A stretch of DNA of 64,000 nt from Corbicula japonica (GCA_038501625.1 JAZAYU010000264.1:248001-312000), one strand, 5' to 3'; shown: positions 1 to 10,985, counted from the first letter of the stretch. A program made the numbers and translations. The notes: generated by a model from the letters alone, not told the origin.

Positions 1-907
1 GTAAGGGATCTACTTCACAGCAATGAACTCCCCTGGATCTACTTCACACCAGTGTACTGTCCTGGATCTACTTCACACCAGTGTACTGTCCTGGATCTAC
101 TTTACACCAGTGTACTTTCCTGGATCTACTTCACACCAGTGTATTCTGCTGGATCTACTTTACACCAGTGTAATGTCCTGGATCAACTTCACACCAATGC
201 ACTGTCCTGGATCTACTTCACACCAGTGCACTGTCCTGGATCTACTTCACACCAGTGCACTGTCCTGGATCTACTTAACACCAGTGTAATGTCCTGGATC
301 TACTTCACACCAATGCACTGTCCTGGATCTACTTCACACCAATGCACTGTCCTGGATCTACTTCACACCAGTGCACTGTCCTGGATCTACTTCACACCAG
401 TGTTATGTCCTGGATCTACTTAACACCAGTGTAATGTCCTGGATCAACTTCACACCAATGCACTGTCCTGGATCTACTTCACACCAGTGCACTGTCCTGG
501 ATCTACTTCACACCAGTGTTATGTCCTGGATCTACTTAACACCAGTGTAATGTCCTGGATCTACTTCACACCAGTGCACTGTTCTGGATCTACTTCACAC
601 CAGTGTAATGTCCTGGATCTACTTCACACCAGTGTAATGTCCTGGATCTACTTCATACCAGTGTAATGTCCTGGATCTACTTCACACCAGTGCACTGTCC
701 TGGATCTACTTCACACCAGTGCACTGTCCTGGATCTACTTCACACCAGTGTAATGTCCTGGATCTACTTCACACCTGTGTACTGTCCTGGATCTACTTCA
801 CAACAGTGTAATGTCCTGGATCTACTTCACACCAGTGCACTGTCCTGGATCTACATCACACCAGTGCACTGTTTTGATCTACTTCACACCAGTGTTCTGT
901 CCTGGAT
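1..907. repeat. 29-bp minisatellite, about 31 units
   Basis: Tandem array of a 29-bp unit of the form CCTGGATCTACTTCACACCA plus GTGTACTGT, running from the window edge to about 907 and so probably extending further left. Units differ mainly at GTGTAATGT, GTGCACTGT and GTGTACTGT. Because 29 is not a multiple of three, every frame cycles through the same three peptides, which produces long but meaningless ORFs. The array ends about 25 bp before a candidate splice donor at 951. Confidence 0.95.
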
Positions 908-932
908 CTATAGATGGAGTAGCTGAAGATAG

Positions 933-950
933 ATGCAACTGCTTTGTGAG
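933..950 (+). CDS. candidate small coding exon of an unidentified plus-strand gene
   Basis: A good donor (GTGAG then GTAAGT) lies at 950/951. In the frame that would join the next block at 1798 in phase 0, the sequence reads TAG then ATG CAA CTG CTT TGT GAG, so either translation starts at 933 or this is a very short exon with an AG acceptor just before it. The next block in that frame begins Leu-Ser-Tyr-Arg. No family is recognised, and the polypyrimidine tract before it is poor. Could equally be untranslated or not an exon. Confidence 0.25.
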
Positions 951-974
951 GTAAGTTATGCTAAATTGAGTGTT

Positions 975-1210
975 TTAACTCTTTCCTCCATACCTTTATT
1001 GTATGGGTGAAAAATGTAGATCCAGATCAGCCAGCATATCGGTGCTGTCTGATCAGGATCTAAACTGTTCCTTTTTTGATTAATTTGGTTATTTCTGACC
1101 AAAATATGACCAGTGCAGATCCTGATCAGATGGCACAGATGTGCCAGCTGATCTGGATCTACACTGGTCGCACATGCGTAAAAATGTGTATTTATGGAGG
1201 AAAGGGTTAA
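975..1210. mobile_element. TTAA foldback MITE, copy 1 (full length)
   Basis: About 236 bp bounded by TTAA. Family structure, seen across the window: ends TTAACCCTTTCCTCCATA and its inverse ATGGAGGAAAGGGTTAA, inside which are blocks GTGTAGATCCAGATCAGC, CTGATCAGGATCTGCACTG, then CAGTGCAGATCCTGATCAG and GCTGATCTGGATCTACACTG. The blocks are arranged so the whole element folds back on itself and each half also forms a hairpin. TTAA targets are typical of piggyBac-type transposition (established for that superfamily); the assignment here is inference. No coding capacity. Confidence 0.9.
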
Positions 1211-1529
1211 CTTACTGTTTTTTTATGTAAATAATGAAAATATAATAATGTGACAGAATGTATATACCAAATTAATATCAAATTGGAATTGAATATTAAA
1301 AATATTAAAATAAATAAACAGCATAGTTCAATGCCAAATAATGAAAACATGTTACAAACGAGCATAGGAAGCAGTAAGCTTAGAATCTGTTGATGTTCCA
1401 GCTTCTAATATTCATGAACTGCATGAAATCTTAGAGTAAATTAATGAAAAGTCTTAAAAACAACAATTATTGTTTGAGCGTGACCAGCTTAATTGGACAA
1501 ATACCTTAATAACCTTGAACATTGAAAAT

Positions 1530-1768
1530 TTTTCCACCATATAATTATACGCATTTTTATGCATGTGCGACCAGTGTAGATCCAGATCAGCCGGCACATT
1601 GTGTCGTCTGATCAGGATCTGCACTGGTCGCATTTTGGTCAGAAATAACCTAATGAATAAAAGGGCAAACAGTGCAGAGCCTGATCAGACTGCACAGATG
1701 TGCCAGCTGATCTGGATCTACACTGTTTGCACACGCAATAAAGGTGCATCTGTGGAGGAAAGGGTTAA
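1530..1768. mobile_element. TTAA foldback MITE, copy 2 (left end eroded)
   Basis: Carries ACCAGTGTAGATCCAGATCA through GCTGATCTGGATCTACACTG and ends GGAGGAAAGGGTTAA at 1768. The left TTAACCC terminus is degraded to TTTTCCACCAT. It ends 29 bp before the acceptor of the 1798 exon. Confidence 0.85.
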
Positions 1769-1797
1769 ATAACAGGCTGTATCATTATTTCTTTCAG

Positions 1798-1943
1798 CTA
1801 AGCTACAGACTATTTTGTGAAGAAGCCGTGTTAGATGCAGCCTGGCAGTGTGAAGGTCAAAACAACCAGCACCCAGGTCATCAATATGTTCCTCAACACA
1901 TCAGCAGATTATCTTACAATACCTTTCAAGAAATATGTTTAAG
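1798..1943 (+). CDS. candidate internal exon, unidentified protein
   Basis: Preceded by a good acceptor (TATTTCTTTCAG) and followed by AAG then GTAATT. The frame starting CTA AGC TAC is open throughout and begins LSYRLFCEEAVLDAAWQCEG, ending SRLSYNTFQEICL plus two bases. A second frame opens only after a TGA at 1851-1853; it ends in phase 0 (ILQYLSRNMFK) and would read straight into the 11279 block. The first frame cannot be spliced directly to 11279 without a stop. So either an exon is missing between them, or the exon boundaries differ from those drawn. No domain recognised. Confidence 0.45.
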
Positions 1944-2119
1944 GTAATTAGTTTCTAATCTGTATTCTGTTAATAGTAACGCCTAGGAATTGCCTAGGAA
2001 TCACTTTGTATGTCTGTCCACCATTAATGTGAAATCCTTAATGATGTATATCTGTAATGACAACTTAATCTTGCCTGCAACATTGATATTTATTAAAATT
2101 GTTGTGATGCCTGTAAAAG

Positions 2120-2930
2120 CAGTTAGAAACATGGGGATCAAAGTGTAGTGGCAGCAGGTAGATACATGGTGATCAAAGTGTAGTGGCAGCAGGTAGAGAC
2201 ATGGTGATCAAAGTGTAGTGGCAGCAGGTAGACTCATGGGGATCAAAGTGTAGTGGCAGCAGGTAGAGACATGGTGATCAAAGTGTAGTGGCAGCAGGTA
2301 GACTCATGGGGATCAAAGTGTAGTGGCAGCAAGTAGACACATGGTGATCAAAGTGTAGTGGCAGCAGGTAGAGACATGGTGATCAAAGTGTAGTGGCAGC
2401 AGGTAGACTCATGGGGATCAAAGTGTAGTGGCAGCAAGTAGACACATGGTGATCAAAGTGTAGTGGCAGCAGGTAGAGACATGGTGATCAAAGTGTAGTG
2501 GCAGCAGGTAGACACATGGTGATCAAAGTGTAGTGGCAGCAGTGTACAATAGTCATGCAACTTAAACATGAAACTTAAGTGTAGGGGCAGCAGGTGGATT
2601 ACAGTTTAGTGGCAACAGGTAGACACATGATGATCAAAGTGTAGTGGCAGCAGGTAGACACATGGTGATCAAAGTGCTGTGGCAGCAGGGAGACTCATGG
2701 GGATTTAAGTGTAGTGGCAGCAGGGAGACTCATGGGGATTTAAGTGAAGTGGCAGCAGGAAGACTCATAGGAATAACAGTGCAGTGGCAGCAGGAAGACT
2801 CATAGGAATAACAGTGCAGTGGCAGCAGGTAGACTCATGGGGATCAAAGTGGTGTGGCAGCAGGTAGAGACATGGTGATGGCAGCAGGTAGACACATGGT
2901 GATCAAAGTGTAGTTGCAGCAGTGTATGGT
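2120..2930. repeat. 35-bp minisatellite
   Basis: Unit GATCAAAGTGTAGTGGCAGC AGGTAGACACATGGT, period exactly 35 in the first part (GATCA at 2136, 2171, 2206), degenerating after about 2540 with variants AATAACAGTGCAG and ATTTAAGTG. About 20 recognisable units. Non-coding; would lie in an intron if the 1798 and 11279 blocks belong to one gene. Confidence 0.93.
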
Positions 2931-3264
2931 AGCCATGCTACTTGGACCTCAATCTTAATTATAAAAACTTAACATAGTTGTCTGACATCACAGTAGCCAT
3001 TATCAGGACAAGTATTATAACACGTGACTTTAGTGTCAAAGATTTGCCTCTTTTTCACATAAAATTTAGAAAAAATTCTGGTTTCAGCACATTGAATTTT
3101 ATTGTTCTTACTTTTTTTAACATACATAAATACAGATGCATTAACAACATTAATTTGTGCAAAGTTTTATTGAACTGCTTTTTGCTGTAGAGGGATTTTG
3201 ATAATTTTCTTTTTTTTACTGACGACAGTGCAATGGAGGCTGGAGATAGCCCTTAAAGATTTTT

Positions 3265-3633
3265 CTATAGCTTTTTTTGTATCGTCCTTTCGAAGAAAAT
3301 GCGATACATAGGGATCTATTTGTCTGTCTGTCTGTCACCAAAACTTAATGTTGGCTATAACTTTACCATTTCTTAATATTTCTTCATGAAACTTTCAAAT
3401 TATATTTTATGACAACACACTCATGATGATTTCAAATTGTATAGGTCAAGGTCACATTAATGGAGTTATGCCCCTTTTTGTGCTTAGATTTTGATATGAA
3501 AACTTGATGTTGTCTATAACTTCGCCATTTCACAATATTTCTACATGAAACTTCAAATTATGTTGCTTATAAACCCTGTGACGATGACAAATTCTTGAGG
3601 TCAAGGTCACATTTGAGGGAGTTATGCCCTTTT
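3265..3633 (+). repeat. fragment of a bivalve-type interspersed repeat
   Basis: Begins with a small hairpin (GTATCG, then CGATAC 17 bp later) and TCTGTCTGTCTGTC, followed by two diverged units of about 170 bp with the landmarks 'ATTTCTTCATGAAAC', 'AGGTCAAGGTCACA' and 'GAGTTATGCCC'. A diverged relative lies at 51400-51640 in a NAPG intron. No coding content. Confidence 0.6.
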
Positions 3634-3679
3634 TAGCTCGACTATTCGAAGAATAGGGGAGCTATCCTACTCGCCCCGG

Positions 3680-3680
3680 T

Positions 3681-3713
<33 letters not shown>
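3680..3713. repeat. GTCGGC hexamer microsatellite
   Basis: Five to six tandem GTCGGC units just inside the left end of the 3634-5848 element; strikingly GC-rich in otherwise AT-rich DNA. Confidence 0.95.
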
Positions 3714-3850
3714 CGTTAAACAAAATATGCACTTTGGTCCATAACTTAAAAACTACTTATGATATCAACTTGAAACTTGGAATATGTATTCACCATCAAA
3801 TTCTACATCATTACCAACAAGACCCATAACTCTGCTACAAATATTTTTCA

Positions 3851-4510
3851 AGTTATGCCCCTTTTTCACTTAAATTTTGCGTTAAGGAAAATATGCACTT
3901 TGGTCCATAACTTATAAACTACTTGAGATATCAGCTTGAAACTTGGAATATATATTCACTATCAAATTCTACATCATTACCAACAAGACCCATAACTCTG
4001 CTGTCAATATATTTCAAGTTATGCCCCTTTTTTCTAATTTTTTGTGTTAAGCAAAATATGCATTTTGCCCATAACTTTAAAACTACTTGAGATATTGCCT
4101 TGAAACTTGAAATATATTTTCACCATCAAAATCTACATCATAACCCACAAGACCTATAACCCTACTTCCAATATTTTTCAAGTTATGCCCCTTTTTCACT
4201 TAAATTTTGCGTTAAGGAAAATATGCACTTTGGTCCATAACTTATAAACTACTTGAGATATCAGCTTGAAACTTGGAATATATATTCACTATCAAATTCT
4301 ACATCATTACCAACAAGACCCATAACTCTGCTGTCAATATATTTCAAGTTATGCCCCTTTTTTCTAATTTTTTGTGTTAAGCAAAATATGCATTTTGCCC
4401 ATAACTTTAAAACTACTTGAGATATTGCCTTGAAACTTGAAATATATTTTCACCATCAAAATCTACATCATAACCCACAAGACCTATAACCCTACTTCCA
4501 ATATTTTTCA
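3851..4510. repeat. 330-bp tandem duplication
   Basis: Two near-identical 330-bp blocks (GTTAAGGAAAATATGCAC at 3881 and again at 4211; CATTTTGCCCATAAC likewise offset by 330). Each block holds two diverged half-units of about 165 bp with the landmarks CTTGAAACTTG and AGTTATGCCCC. The near identity suggests recent unequal exchange. Confidence 0.9.
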
Positions 4511-4559
4511 AATTATGCCCCTTTTTCACTTACATTTTGTGTTAAGCAAAATATACACT

Positions 4560-5640
4560 TGGTCCTTCACTGCATTATAAATGGAGGGATTTCAAAATAA
4601 CTTGGCACAAATGTTCACCATGACAATGTGGTGTGTCGCGTAAATTACCCATGCCTGTAGGTCCAAGGTCAAGGTCACTGTTACTAAAAATAGAATTTTC
4701 TTGCAAAATCATGTCCGCTCTTAACTTTGTTATTTCTTATTGGAGTTTTAAATAACTTGGTATAATTGTTCAACATATCAAGACGGTATGTCACGTACAT
4801 GCCCAAGCCTGTAGGTCGATGGTCAAGGTCACTGTTACTAAAAATAGAATTTTCTTCACCAGGCTGTTACTTCGTTATGAATGGAGGGATTTCAAAATAA
4901 CTTGGCACAAATGTTCACTATGACAAGGCGGTGTGTCCGCACAATACCCATGCCTGTAGATCCAAGGTCAAGGTCACTCTTACTAAAAATAGAATTTTCT
5001 TTTCTGGGCTGTAACTTCATTATAAATGGAGGGATTTCAAAATAACTTGACACAAATGTTCCTCATGACAGGGCGGTGTATGGCATACCATGCCCATGCC
5101 TGTAGGTCAAGGTCACTGTTACTAAAAAATAGAATTCTCTTGTCCGGGCTGTAACTTCGTTAGGAATATAGTGATTTCAAAATAACTTGACACAAATGTT
5201 CATCATGACAAGGTGGTGTATCCCGTACCATGCCCAAGCCTGTAGGTCCAAGGTCTAGGTCACTGTTACTAAAATAGAATTTTCTTGTCAGGGTTGTAAC
5301 TACGTAAGGAATAGAGTAATTTCAAAATAACTTGGCAGAAATGTTCACCATGACAAGATGGTGAGTCGTGAACCATGTCCTTGCCTGTAGGTCCAAGGTC
5401 AAGGTCACTGTTATTAAAAATAGAATTTTCTTGTCGGGGCTATAACTTTGTTTTGAATGGTGGGTTTTCAAAATAACTTGGCACAAATGTTCACCATGAC
5501 AAGGCGGTGTGTTGCATACATTACCCATGCCTGTAAGATCAAGGTCAAGGTCACAGTTACCAAAACTTGAATTTATTTGTTCGGGCTATTACTTCTTTAT
5601 GAATGAAGGGATTTCAAAATTCAAAAATATTTTATACTTA
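4560..5640 (+). repeat. 146-bp tandem array with AGGTCAAGGTCA motifs
   Basis: Seven to eight units, spaced about 146 bp by the landmark TTCAAAATAACTTGG (4591, about 4745, 4891, 5036, 5177, 5321, 5467, 5612). Most units contain CCAAGGTCAAGGTCACTG followed by TTACTAAAAATAGAATTTTC. This last block recurs, reverse-complemented, in the array at 25930-28810, which has the same period. Confidence 0.9.
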
Positions 5641-5848
5641 TTCCCCTATTCATTTTAATATTTATGGTACATTAAGTAATTATTTCTGTTATTTGAAATG
5701 AATTTCTCCCTTACCATTCACTTGTTAATATTTTTCCCGATTGCATGTGAATGTATGGCCATATTTGTTATTGTTTTAATCTTCAAATTGCATTTGTTTC
5801 AAATGATTCGAATAGTCGAGCATGCTGTCTCCTCTGACAGCTCTTGTT

Positions 5849-6890
5849 ATACTTGCATTTTTATTCTGACATAGCATCAGAGGGGGACAGAAGTGTTCAA
5901 CTGAACACCCATCTAGTTTTTAAATTTTTTATGTAGCTGGCCCTTAACAGTTAAAGATTTTAATACCAAGTGTTATTATATTGGTACATGTATTTTTATT
6001 TGACTTTTTAATTATTTTGAATAAAAGTTTTACTGCAGATAAATCATGTTCTAATATAAAATTTCAAATATGATTTGGCTGTTTAAAAAAATATGGTTGG
6101 GGATTACTTAAACAATAATGAACATATAAACAGACTAATTTAGTGAAAGAGTTACTATTTTATTTTTGTTAAGCCCAGAATCCCCTTTCATTAAATCCCC
6201 TTCTACTTAAAAAATAATGAAATCACTCTGTGGATATTAAACAAGTTTTGTGTGTGTCAAAACTTGTCATTTTACTCTGTGATGTGAATTAGAACAGAAC
6301 AGAACAGTAGCCTGAAGGAAAGCATGAACAGCTGTGAAAGAGTAAAGTAATTTGTTCTATGAGTATTAAGGGCTTAGCACAGCATTTGTCACATTTGGGA
6401 CTAGTGCAATCTCATTAAAGTCAGATTTAACAAAATGTTAGATCTTATGACGGCCCGCAGACAACATACATAAGTAATAGCGGTTTTCCCCAATCACTAT
6501 TTTTAGAAATTGTCAACGCGGGAAGCATGATTTATAATGCTCGCAAAATGGTCTGAAGATGTTATTACATTAGAAAGGAATGCAATACACATAAACCCAT
6601 ATATCTCCAGTAAAATATGTCTAACGCAGACTCAGGCTGTCAACACTTTCCATGGTTTAAAATACTATTTTTACTTTAACTTTTGCGATTTTGTAGGCGA
6701 CATTCTGATTGGTTCAAAGTTTTAGTGATAAAAGCATGTTTTAGTTACTTGTCATCAGATCCTGATAGCGTAGCAGTTTTCAGGAGAGGATTTTAATCAG
6801 ATTTGGACTAGTGTAGACACCCATCACTCTGCTCTTCCGCAGTTTTCATAAGGGTCCACAGTGTTTAGTATCTGTTAAGGTACATCAAAG
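5849..6890. other. AT-rich non-coding stretch, no recognised feature
   Basis: I see no gene, RNA or clear repeat. There are short AT runs, an AGAAC pentamer run near 6290-6306, and an ORF at 6537-6725 with no recognisable motif or splice context. Confidence 0.5.
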
Positions 6891-6902
6891 GTGGCAGCTT
6901 AT

Positions 6903-7000
6903 CTAAAAGCAAACAGTGTAGATCATGATCAGATTGAATGGATGATCTGGATCTACACCTGTTGCCCCTGCAATAAAGGCATATCTATGGAGTCAATGGT
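6903..7000. mobile_element. TTAA foldback MITE fragment
   Basis: Right half only: AAACAGTGTAGATCATGATC, then GATGATCTGGATCTACACCT and CAATAAAGGCATATCTATGGA. Terminus degraded. Confidence 0.7.
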
Positions 7001-7004
7001 AAAC

Positions 7005-7475
7005 ATGTTTTGGCAAGTTGGATATTTTCTCACTTTCAACAAACAGCAGTGGCATAAAAGGTTATACATTTAGAGTGCACAGGTCATTACTGTGGCTACC
7101 TTATTTCTTGGGTAATCTCCCCTTTTTGTACTGAGAGAAATGCTTAGCTTGTTTTTGGCAGGTTGGATGTTTCTAAATTTCTGCAAATAGCAGTGGCATT
7201 GAAGCTTATACATAAGAGTGCATAAGCCTGTGACAATTTACATAACTGTGGATACCTTATTTCTTGGGTAATCTCAAGATAGCAGAGGCATTAAAGTTTT
7301 CTAATTAATTAAGAGTGCACAGATCATGGCTTTGACAAGTCACATAACCGTGGCTTTCTTATTTCTTGGGTAAACTCCCCACTTAGTGCCACAAGAAATT
7401 GTTATCTTGTTTTGGCAAATTGGAGAGTTCTAAATTTCTACAAATTGCAGTGGTATTTAATTCTATAACATTAAC
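7005..7475. repeat. three diverged tandem copies of a 125-185 bp unit
   Basis: Landmarks 'TTTTGGCA.GTTGGA', 'AGCAGTGGCAT', 'AAGAGTGCA' and 'CCTTATTTCTTGGGTAATCTC' recur at about 7005, 7150 and 7285-7400. Old duplication; no coding capacity. Confidence 0.65.
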
Positions 7476-7512
7476 TTAAGAGAGTACATGTCAAATTGAA
7501 TTAGCTAATCTT

Positions 7513-7754
7513 TTAACCCTTTCCTCCATATATACGCATTTTTACGCATGTGCCACCAGTGTAGATCCAGATCAGCCAGCACATCCATGCCATCTGATCA
7601 GGATCTGCACTGGTCGCATTTTGGTCAGAAATAACCTAATAAATCAAAAAGCGAACAGTTTAGATCCTGATCAGACGGCTCAGATGTGCCAGTTGATCTG
7701 GATCTAAACTGTTCGCCCTCGCAATAAAGGTGTGTCTATGGAGGAAAGGGTTAC
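7513..7754. mobile_element. TTAA foldback MITE, full length
   Basis: Begins TTAACCCTTTCCTCCATATA and ends ATGGAGGAAAGGGTTAC, so the right target copy has one change (TTAC). One of the best-preserved copies. Confidence 0.9.
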
Positions 7755-8040
7755 TTGCTACCTCCTCTGGCAGCTCTGATAATTATTTTCAACCGTGCCA
7801 GGTCAGGATTATACAGTGGTTACTCTGTCTGTCTTGTCACAATTTTGGTTTCTTTAGATTCATACAAGATCTCAAGGGATTTCAACCAAACTATAAATCT
7901 TCACCTTAATAAGGCATAGTGTCAGGACTAAAAACCATTGCCCTACCCTGAAAGGTCAAGGTCACACATTAAAGGTCAAAATATTTTTCCATCACAATTC
8001 TAGTTTCTAAAGCATATCATAGCAACCCCTTTGGGTTTTT

Positions 8041-9175
8041 ATGCCCCCACAAAGTGGGAGGCATATAGAGTTGCACTCGTCCGTCCATCCGTCCGTCCGT
8101 ACGTCCGTCCGTCCCCAAATCTTGTGGCATCAACTCCTCCTAAACTATGAGGCGGATTTCTTTCAAACTTGCACAGATGATCAAGCAGGATGTGTAGATG
8201 ATCGTAAAGAAAGGATTTTTTCCTGCGACCATTTTTACCAGAGTTATGGCCCTTTGTTAATTTCAGTTATAAAATCTTGTGGCGTCAACTCCTCCTAAAC
8301 TACAAGGCAGATTTCTTGCAAACTTGCACAGATGATGAAGCAGGATGTGTAGATAATCGTGAAGAAAGGATTTCTTCTTGCGACCATTTTTACCAGAGTT
8401 ATGGCCCTTTGTTATATTCATTAATTAAATCTTGTGGCTTCAACTCCTCCAAAACTATAAGGCAGATTTCTTGCGAACTTGCACAGATGATGAAGCAGGA
8501 TGTGTAGATGATCGTAAAGAAAGGATTTTTTCCTGCGACCATTTTTACCAGAGTTATGGCGCTTTGTTAATTTCAGTAATTAAATCTTGTGGCATCAACT
8601 CCTCCTAAACTACAGGGCAGATTCCTTGCAAACATGCACAGATGATGAAGCAGGATGTATAGATGATCGTGAAGAAAGGATTTTTTCCTGCGACTATTTT
8701 TACCAGAGTTATGGCCCTCTTTTTTTTTCAGTAATAATATCTTGTGGCATCAATTCCTCATTTACTTTTGGACAGATTTCTTTCTAACTTGCACACATGA
8801 TCAAGATGGCAGGGTAGATGATCATAAACAAAAGATTTTTTTCTGCTGCCATTTTTACCACAGTTATGGCCCTTTGTTTATTTCACTTACAAAATTTTGT
8901 GGCATCAACTTCACATTTTCTATTTGGCTGATTTCTTTCAAACTTGCACAGATTATTACACATGATGTGAAGATTGTTGTAAAGGACATTGTCTTGCAAC
9001 AATTTTCACCACAGTTATGGCCTTTTGTTTATGTTAGTTATTAAATTTTGTGGCACTTACTCCTCATTTACTAATCATGATCACCACATGTTGTTAATAC
9101 CTGGTACAAAATTTTGTAACAAATGTTATTGCAGCAGTAGGGGCATCAGTGTCCTGTGGACACAGTCTAGTTAAA
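8041..9175 (+). mobile_element. 155-bp-unit tandem-repeat element (ATGCCCCCAC family)
   Basis: Starts ATGCCCCCACAAAGTGGGAG with a CCGTCCGTCC run, followed by about six units. The landmark CTTGTGGC is at 8121, 8276, 8431, 8586 and 8741, giving a period of exactly 155; later units diverge. Ends near GGGCATCAGTGTCCTGTGGA then CACAGTCTAGTT. The start contains a short hairpin (GCCCCCAC, AAA, GTGGGAGGC). Reverse-oriented relatives lie at 24636-25268, 25733-28920 (interrupted) and 37685-38181. ORFs inside repeat the same peptide and are artefacts of the unit. Confidence 0.85.
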
Positions 9176-9507
9176 CTTAATTTTATGTGTTAACCTTTAT
9201 ATTGTATTGTCAAGAACCATGAACTGAAAGGTCAAGGTCACACTTAAAGTTTAAAGGTCAAATACCTCTACTCCAGACAAAACTATTAAAAAAATATTTC
9301 AAAGGTAGTCATTAAAAATGAAAGAAATTAAGAATTAAAATAAAATAACCTCATAGAGGTTGTTCTCCATGCCCCCTGTTTCCCATAAAAAAAAAATTAA
9401 AAAAATTCAAAGAAATAAAATGCAGTTTCCTTCCCAGGAATTTTGAAAGCAAAGTTGCTGGACATGGGATTTTAGTGAACATTGAAGGTTATTTAATTAA
9501 CATATTA

Positions 9508-9730
9508 TGCCTTTCCTCCATAGATATACCTTTTTTGCATGTGTGACAGTTTAGATCAAGATCAGCCGTCACATCCATGCCATCTGTTTGCTTGGGCAAA
9601 CAGTGTAGATCCAGATCAGCTGGCACAGCCATGCTGTCTGATCAGGATCTGCACTGTTCACTTTAGCAGTGTTGTTCTTTGTTTGTTGGAAAGTGTTTAT
9701 GATTCATGAGGTTATTTCTGACCAAAATGC
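9508..9730. mobile_element. degenerate TTAA foldback MITE
   Basis: CCTTTCCTCCATAGATATAC at the left, then rearranged internal blocks (two successive left halves) and a GGTTATTTCTGACCAAAATG end. Right terminus absent. Confidence 0.7.
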
Positions 9731-9736
9731 AATGTT

Positions 9737-10138
9737 TTGAAGATTTTGAACTACAATATTTTGAAGATATATTTTGAATTAAGTGAAGATAATAATGACA
9801 CAACTTTTAATGTATACTCTGACATTTTTGGGGGTATAAATCACCTCATTTGTGTTTCTACATAATTAACAAAAACATAAAGGCACACATTCGGTATTTC
9901 CCTACTCCCTAAAGTATATCAAACTATTGTCAAAGATTTTGAACTGAACTACAATATTTTGAAGATATATTTTGAATTAAGTGAAGATAATAATGACACA
10001 ACTTTTAATGTATACTTTGACATTGTTTGGTATGACTCTCCTTCATTTGTGTTTTTACAAAAAAAATTAACAAAAACATAAAGGCACACATTCTGTATTC
10101 CCTTACAGTAAATCAAACTATTGTCTTAAAACTTTTTA
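9737..10138. repeat. 200-bp tandem duplication
   Basis: The segment GAACTACAATATTTTGAAGA through CATTTTT..TTCATTTGTGTTT occurs at about 9749 and again at about 9950, with AACAAAAACATAAAGGCACA following in both. Old, with several indels. Confidence 0.85.
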
Positions 10139-10295
10139 TACATAGTAACATAAAACAAATCTGTTCAGTTCCTATTATGTACTTTCGTATGGTTAGAGAA
10201 CAAATTTCTAAATATAAAAAATCCTTATGTTGTCAAAATATGTAATAAAGTCAGCTTTTATTTGTTATCAGAAAGTAGATAATTGTAAATTCTTT

Positions 10296-10540
10296 TTAAC
10301 CCTTTCCTCCATATATATACATTTTTACGAATGTGCGAGCAGTGTAGATCCAGATCAGCTGTCACATCCATGTCATCTGATCAGGATCTGCACTGTTCAC
10401 ATTTTGGTCAGAGATAACCTAACAAATCAAAAAAGCGAACAGTTTAGATCCTGATCAGACAGCAAATGGATGTGCCTGCCGATCTGGATCTAAACTGGTT
10501 GCCCTTGTGATTTAGCTGTATCTATGGAGGAAAGAGTTAA
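10296..10540. mobile_element. TTAA foldback MITE, full length
   Basis: Bounded by TTAACCCTTTCCTCC and GGAGGAAAGAGTTAA with both TTAA copies intact. Confidence 0.9.
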
Positions 10541-10554
10541 ATACAGTAAATCAT

Positions 10555-10985
10555 GAAATGTCTACATCTACATCTACATATACATGGTACATCGTCTCAG
10601 TCACACTTGACTATTACACAAAGGGTGGTTACAGGTCATAGAATAAGGAATAGTAGTGAAGTAAATAGGAAAGTAAGAAGAGATTGATAGTTAAAAGTTA
10701 GTGTTAAGCTGAAAGATTTGACCAGCTTCGTTTTCGCCCCTTTGGTCAGACCTCATACTCAGACCTCTCCGGTTACATTGGCCACGGCCGGCACAGCTCT
10801 AAGAATCACTAGGAGGTACTTGTAGCTGGGCGCTGGCTGCAGTTCTAGAAGTGTAGTTTTGACAGTCCCTGCTTGAAGGATACCAAGTCAGGGGCTTCTG
10901 CTACGGTTGCTGGTAATTTATTCCATATAGAGATGGTATGTCAAAAAGTGTCACAGAAGACATCTTTTCCCATGACCTGCCCCAA
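10555..10985 (-). pseudogene. 3' end of a LINE-type retrotransposon reverse transcriptase ORF plus tail
   Basis: On the minus strand, 10955 down to 10845 reads IWNKLPATVAEA then PDLVSFKQGLSKLHF and a TAG stop. This matches the well-known C-terminal pattern of non-LTR retrotransposon ORF2 proteins (W-N-x-L-P, then SFKxxL). A TGA interrupts the frame upstream at 10941-10943, so the copy is dead. The 3' untranslated region runs left to an ATGTAG-type hexamer tail at about 10561-10586, as in CR1/L2-like LINEs with short tandem 3' ends. Only a 5'-truncated fragment is present. Confidence 0.75.

Larger units (their letters stand above)
3634..5848 (+). mobile_element. composite non-autonomous element with inverted ends and internal tandem arrays
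   Basis: Starts TAGCTCGACTATTCGAAGAA and ends with the inverse TTCGAATAGTCGAGC at about 5807-5821, followed by a tail CTGTCTCCTCTGACAGCTCTTG. Inside, in order, are a GTCGGC hexamer run, a near-identical 330-bp tandem duplication, a 146-bp array, and an AT-rich segment at 5640-5800. No ORF of note. Both ends look intact, so it is probably a complete non-autonomous DNA element. The transposase class cannot be told from the sequence. Confidence 0.7.

Noticed and set aside
1..907. Idea that the 29-bp minisatellite derives from the TTAA MITE (both contain TGGATCTAC and ACCAGTGTA)
   Set aside because: Matches are only about 9 bp and in differing order; not enough to claim descent.
23..926. Long ORFs (86-123 codons) at the left edge
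   Set aside because: They are a 29-bp minisatellite read in cycling frames.
8041..9174. Chain of cysteine-containing ORFs that looks like a repeat protein
   Set aside because: Frames shift between 155-bp units and the same peptide recurs in minus-strand copies elsewhere; it is a non-coding repeat.
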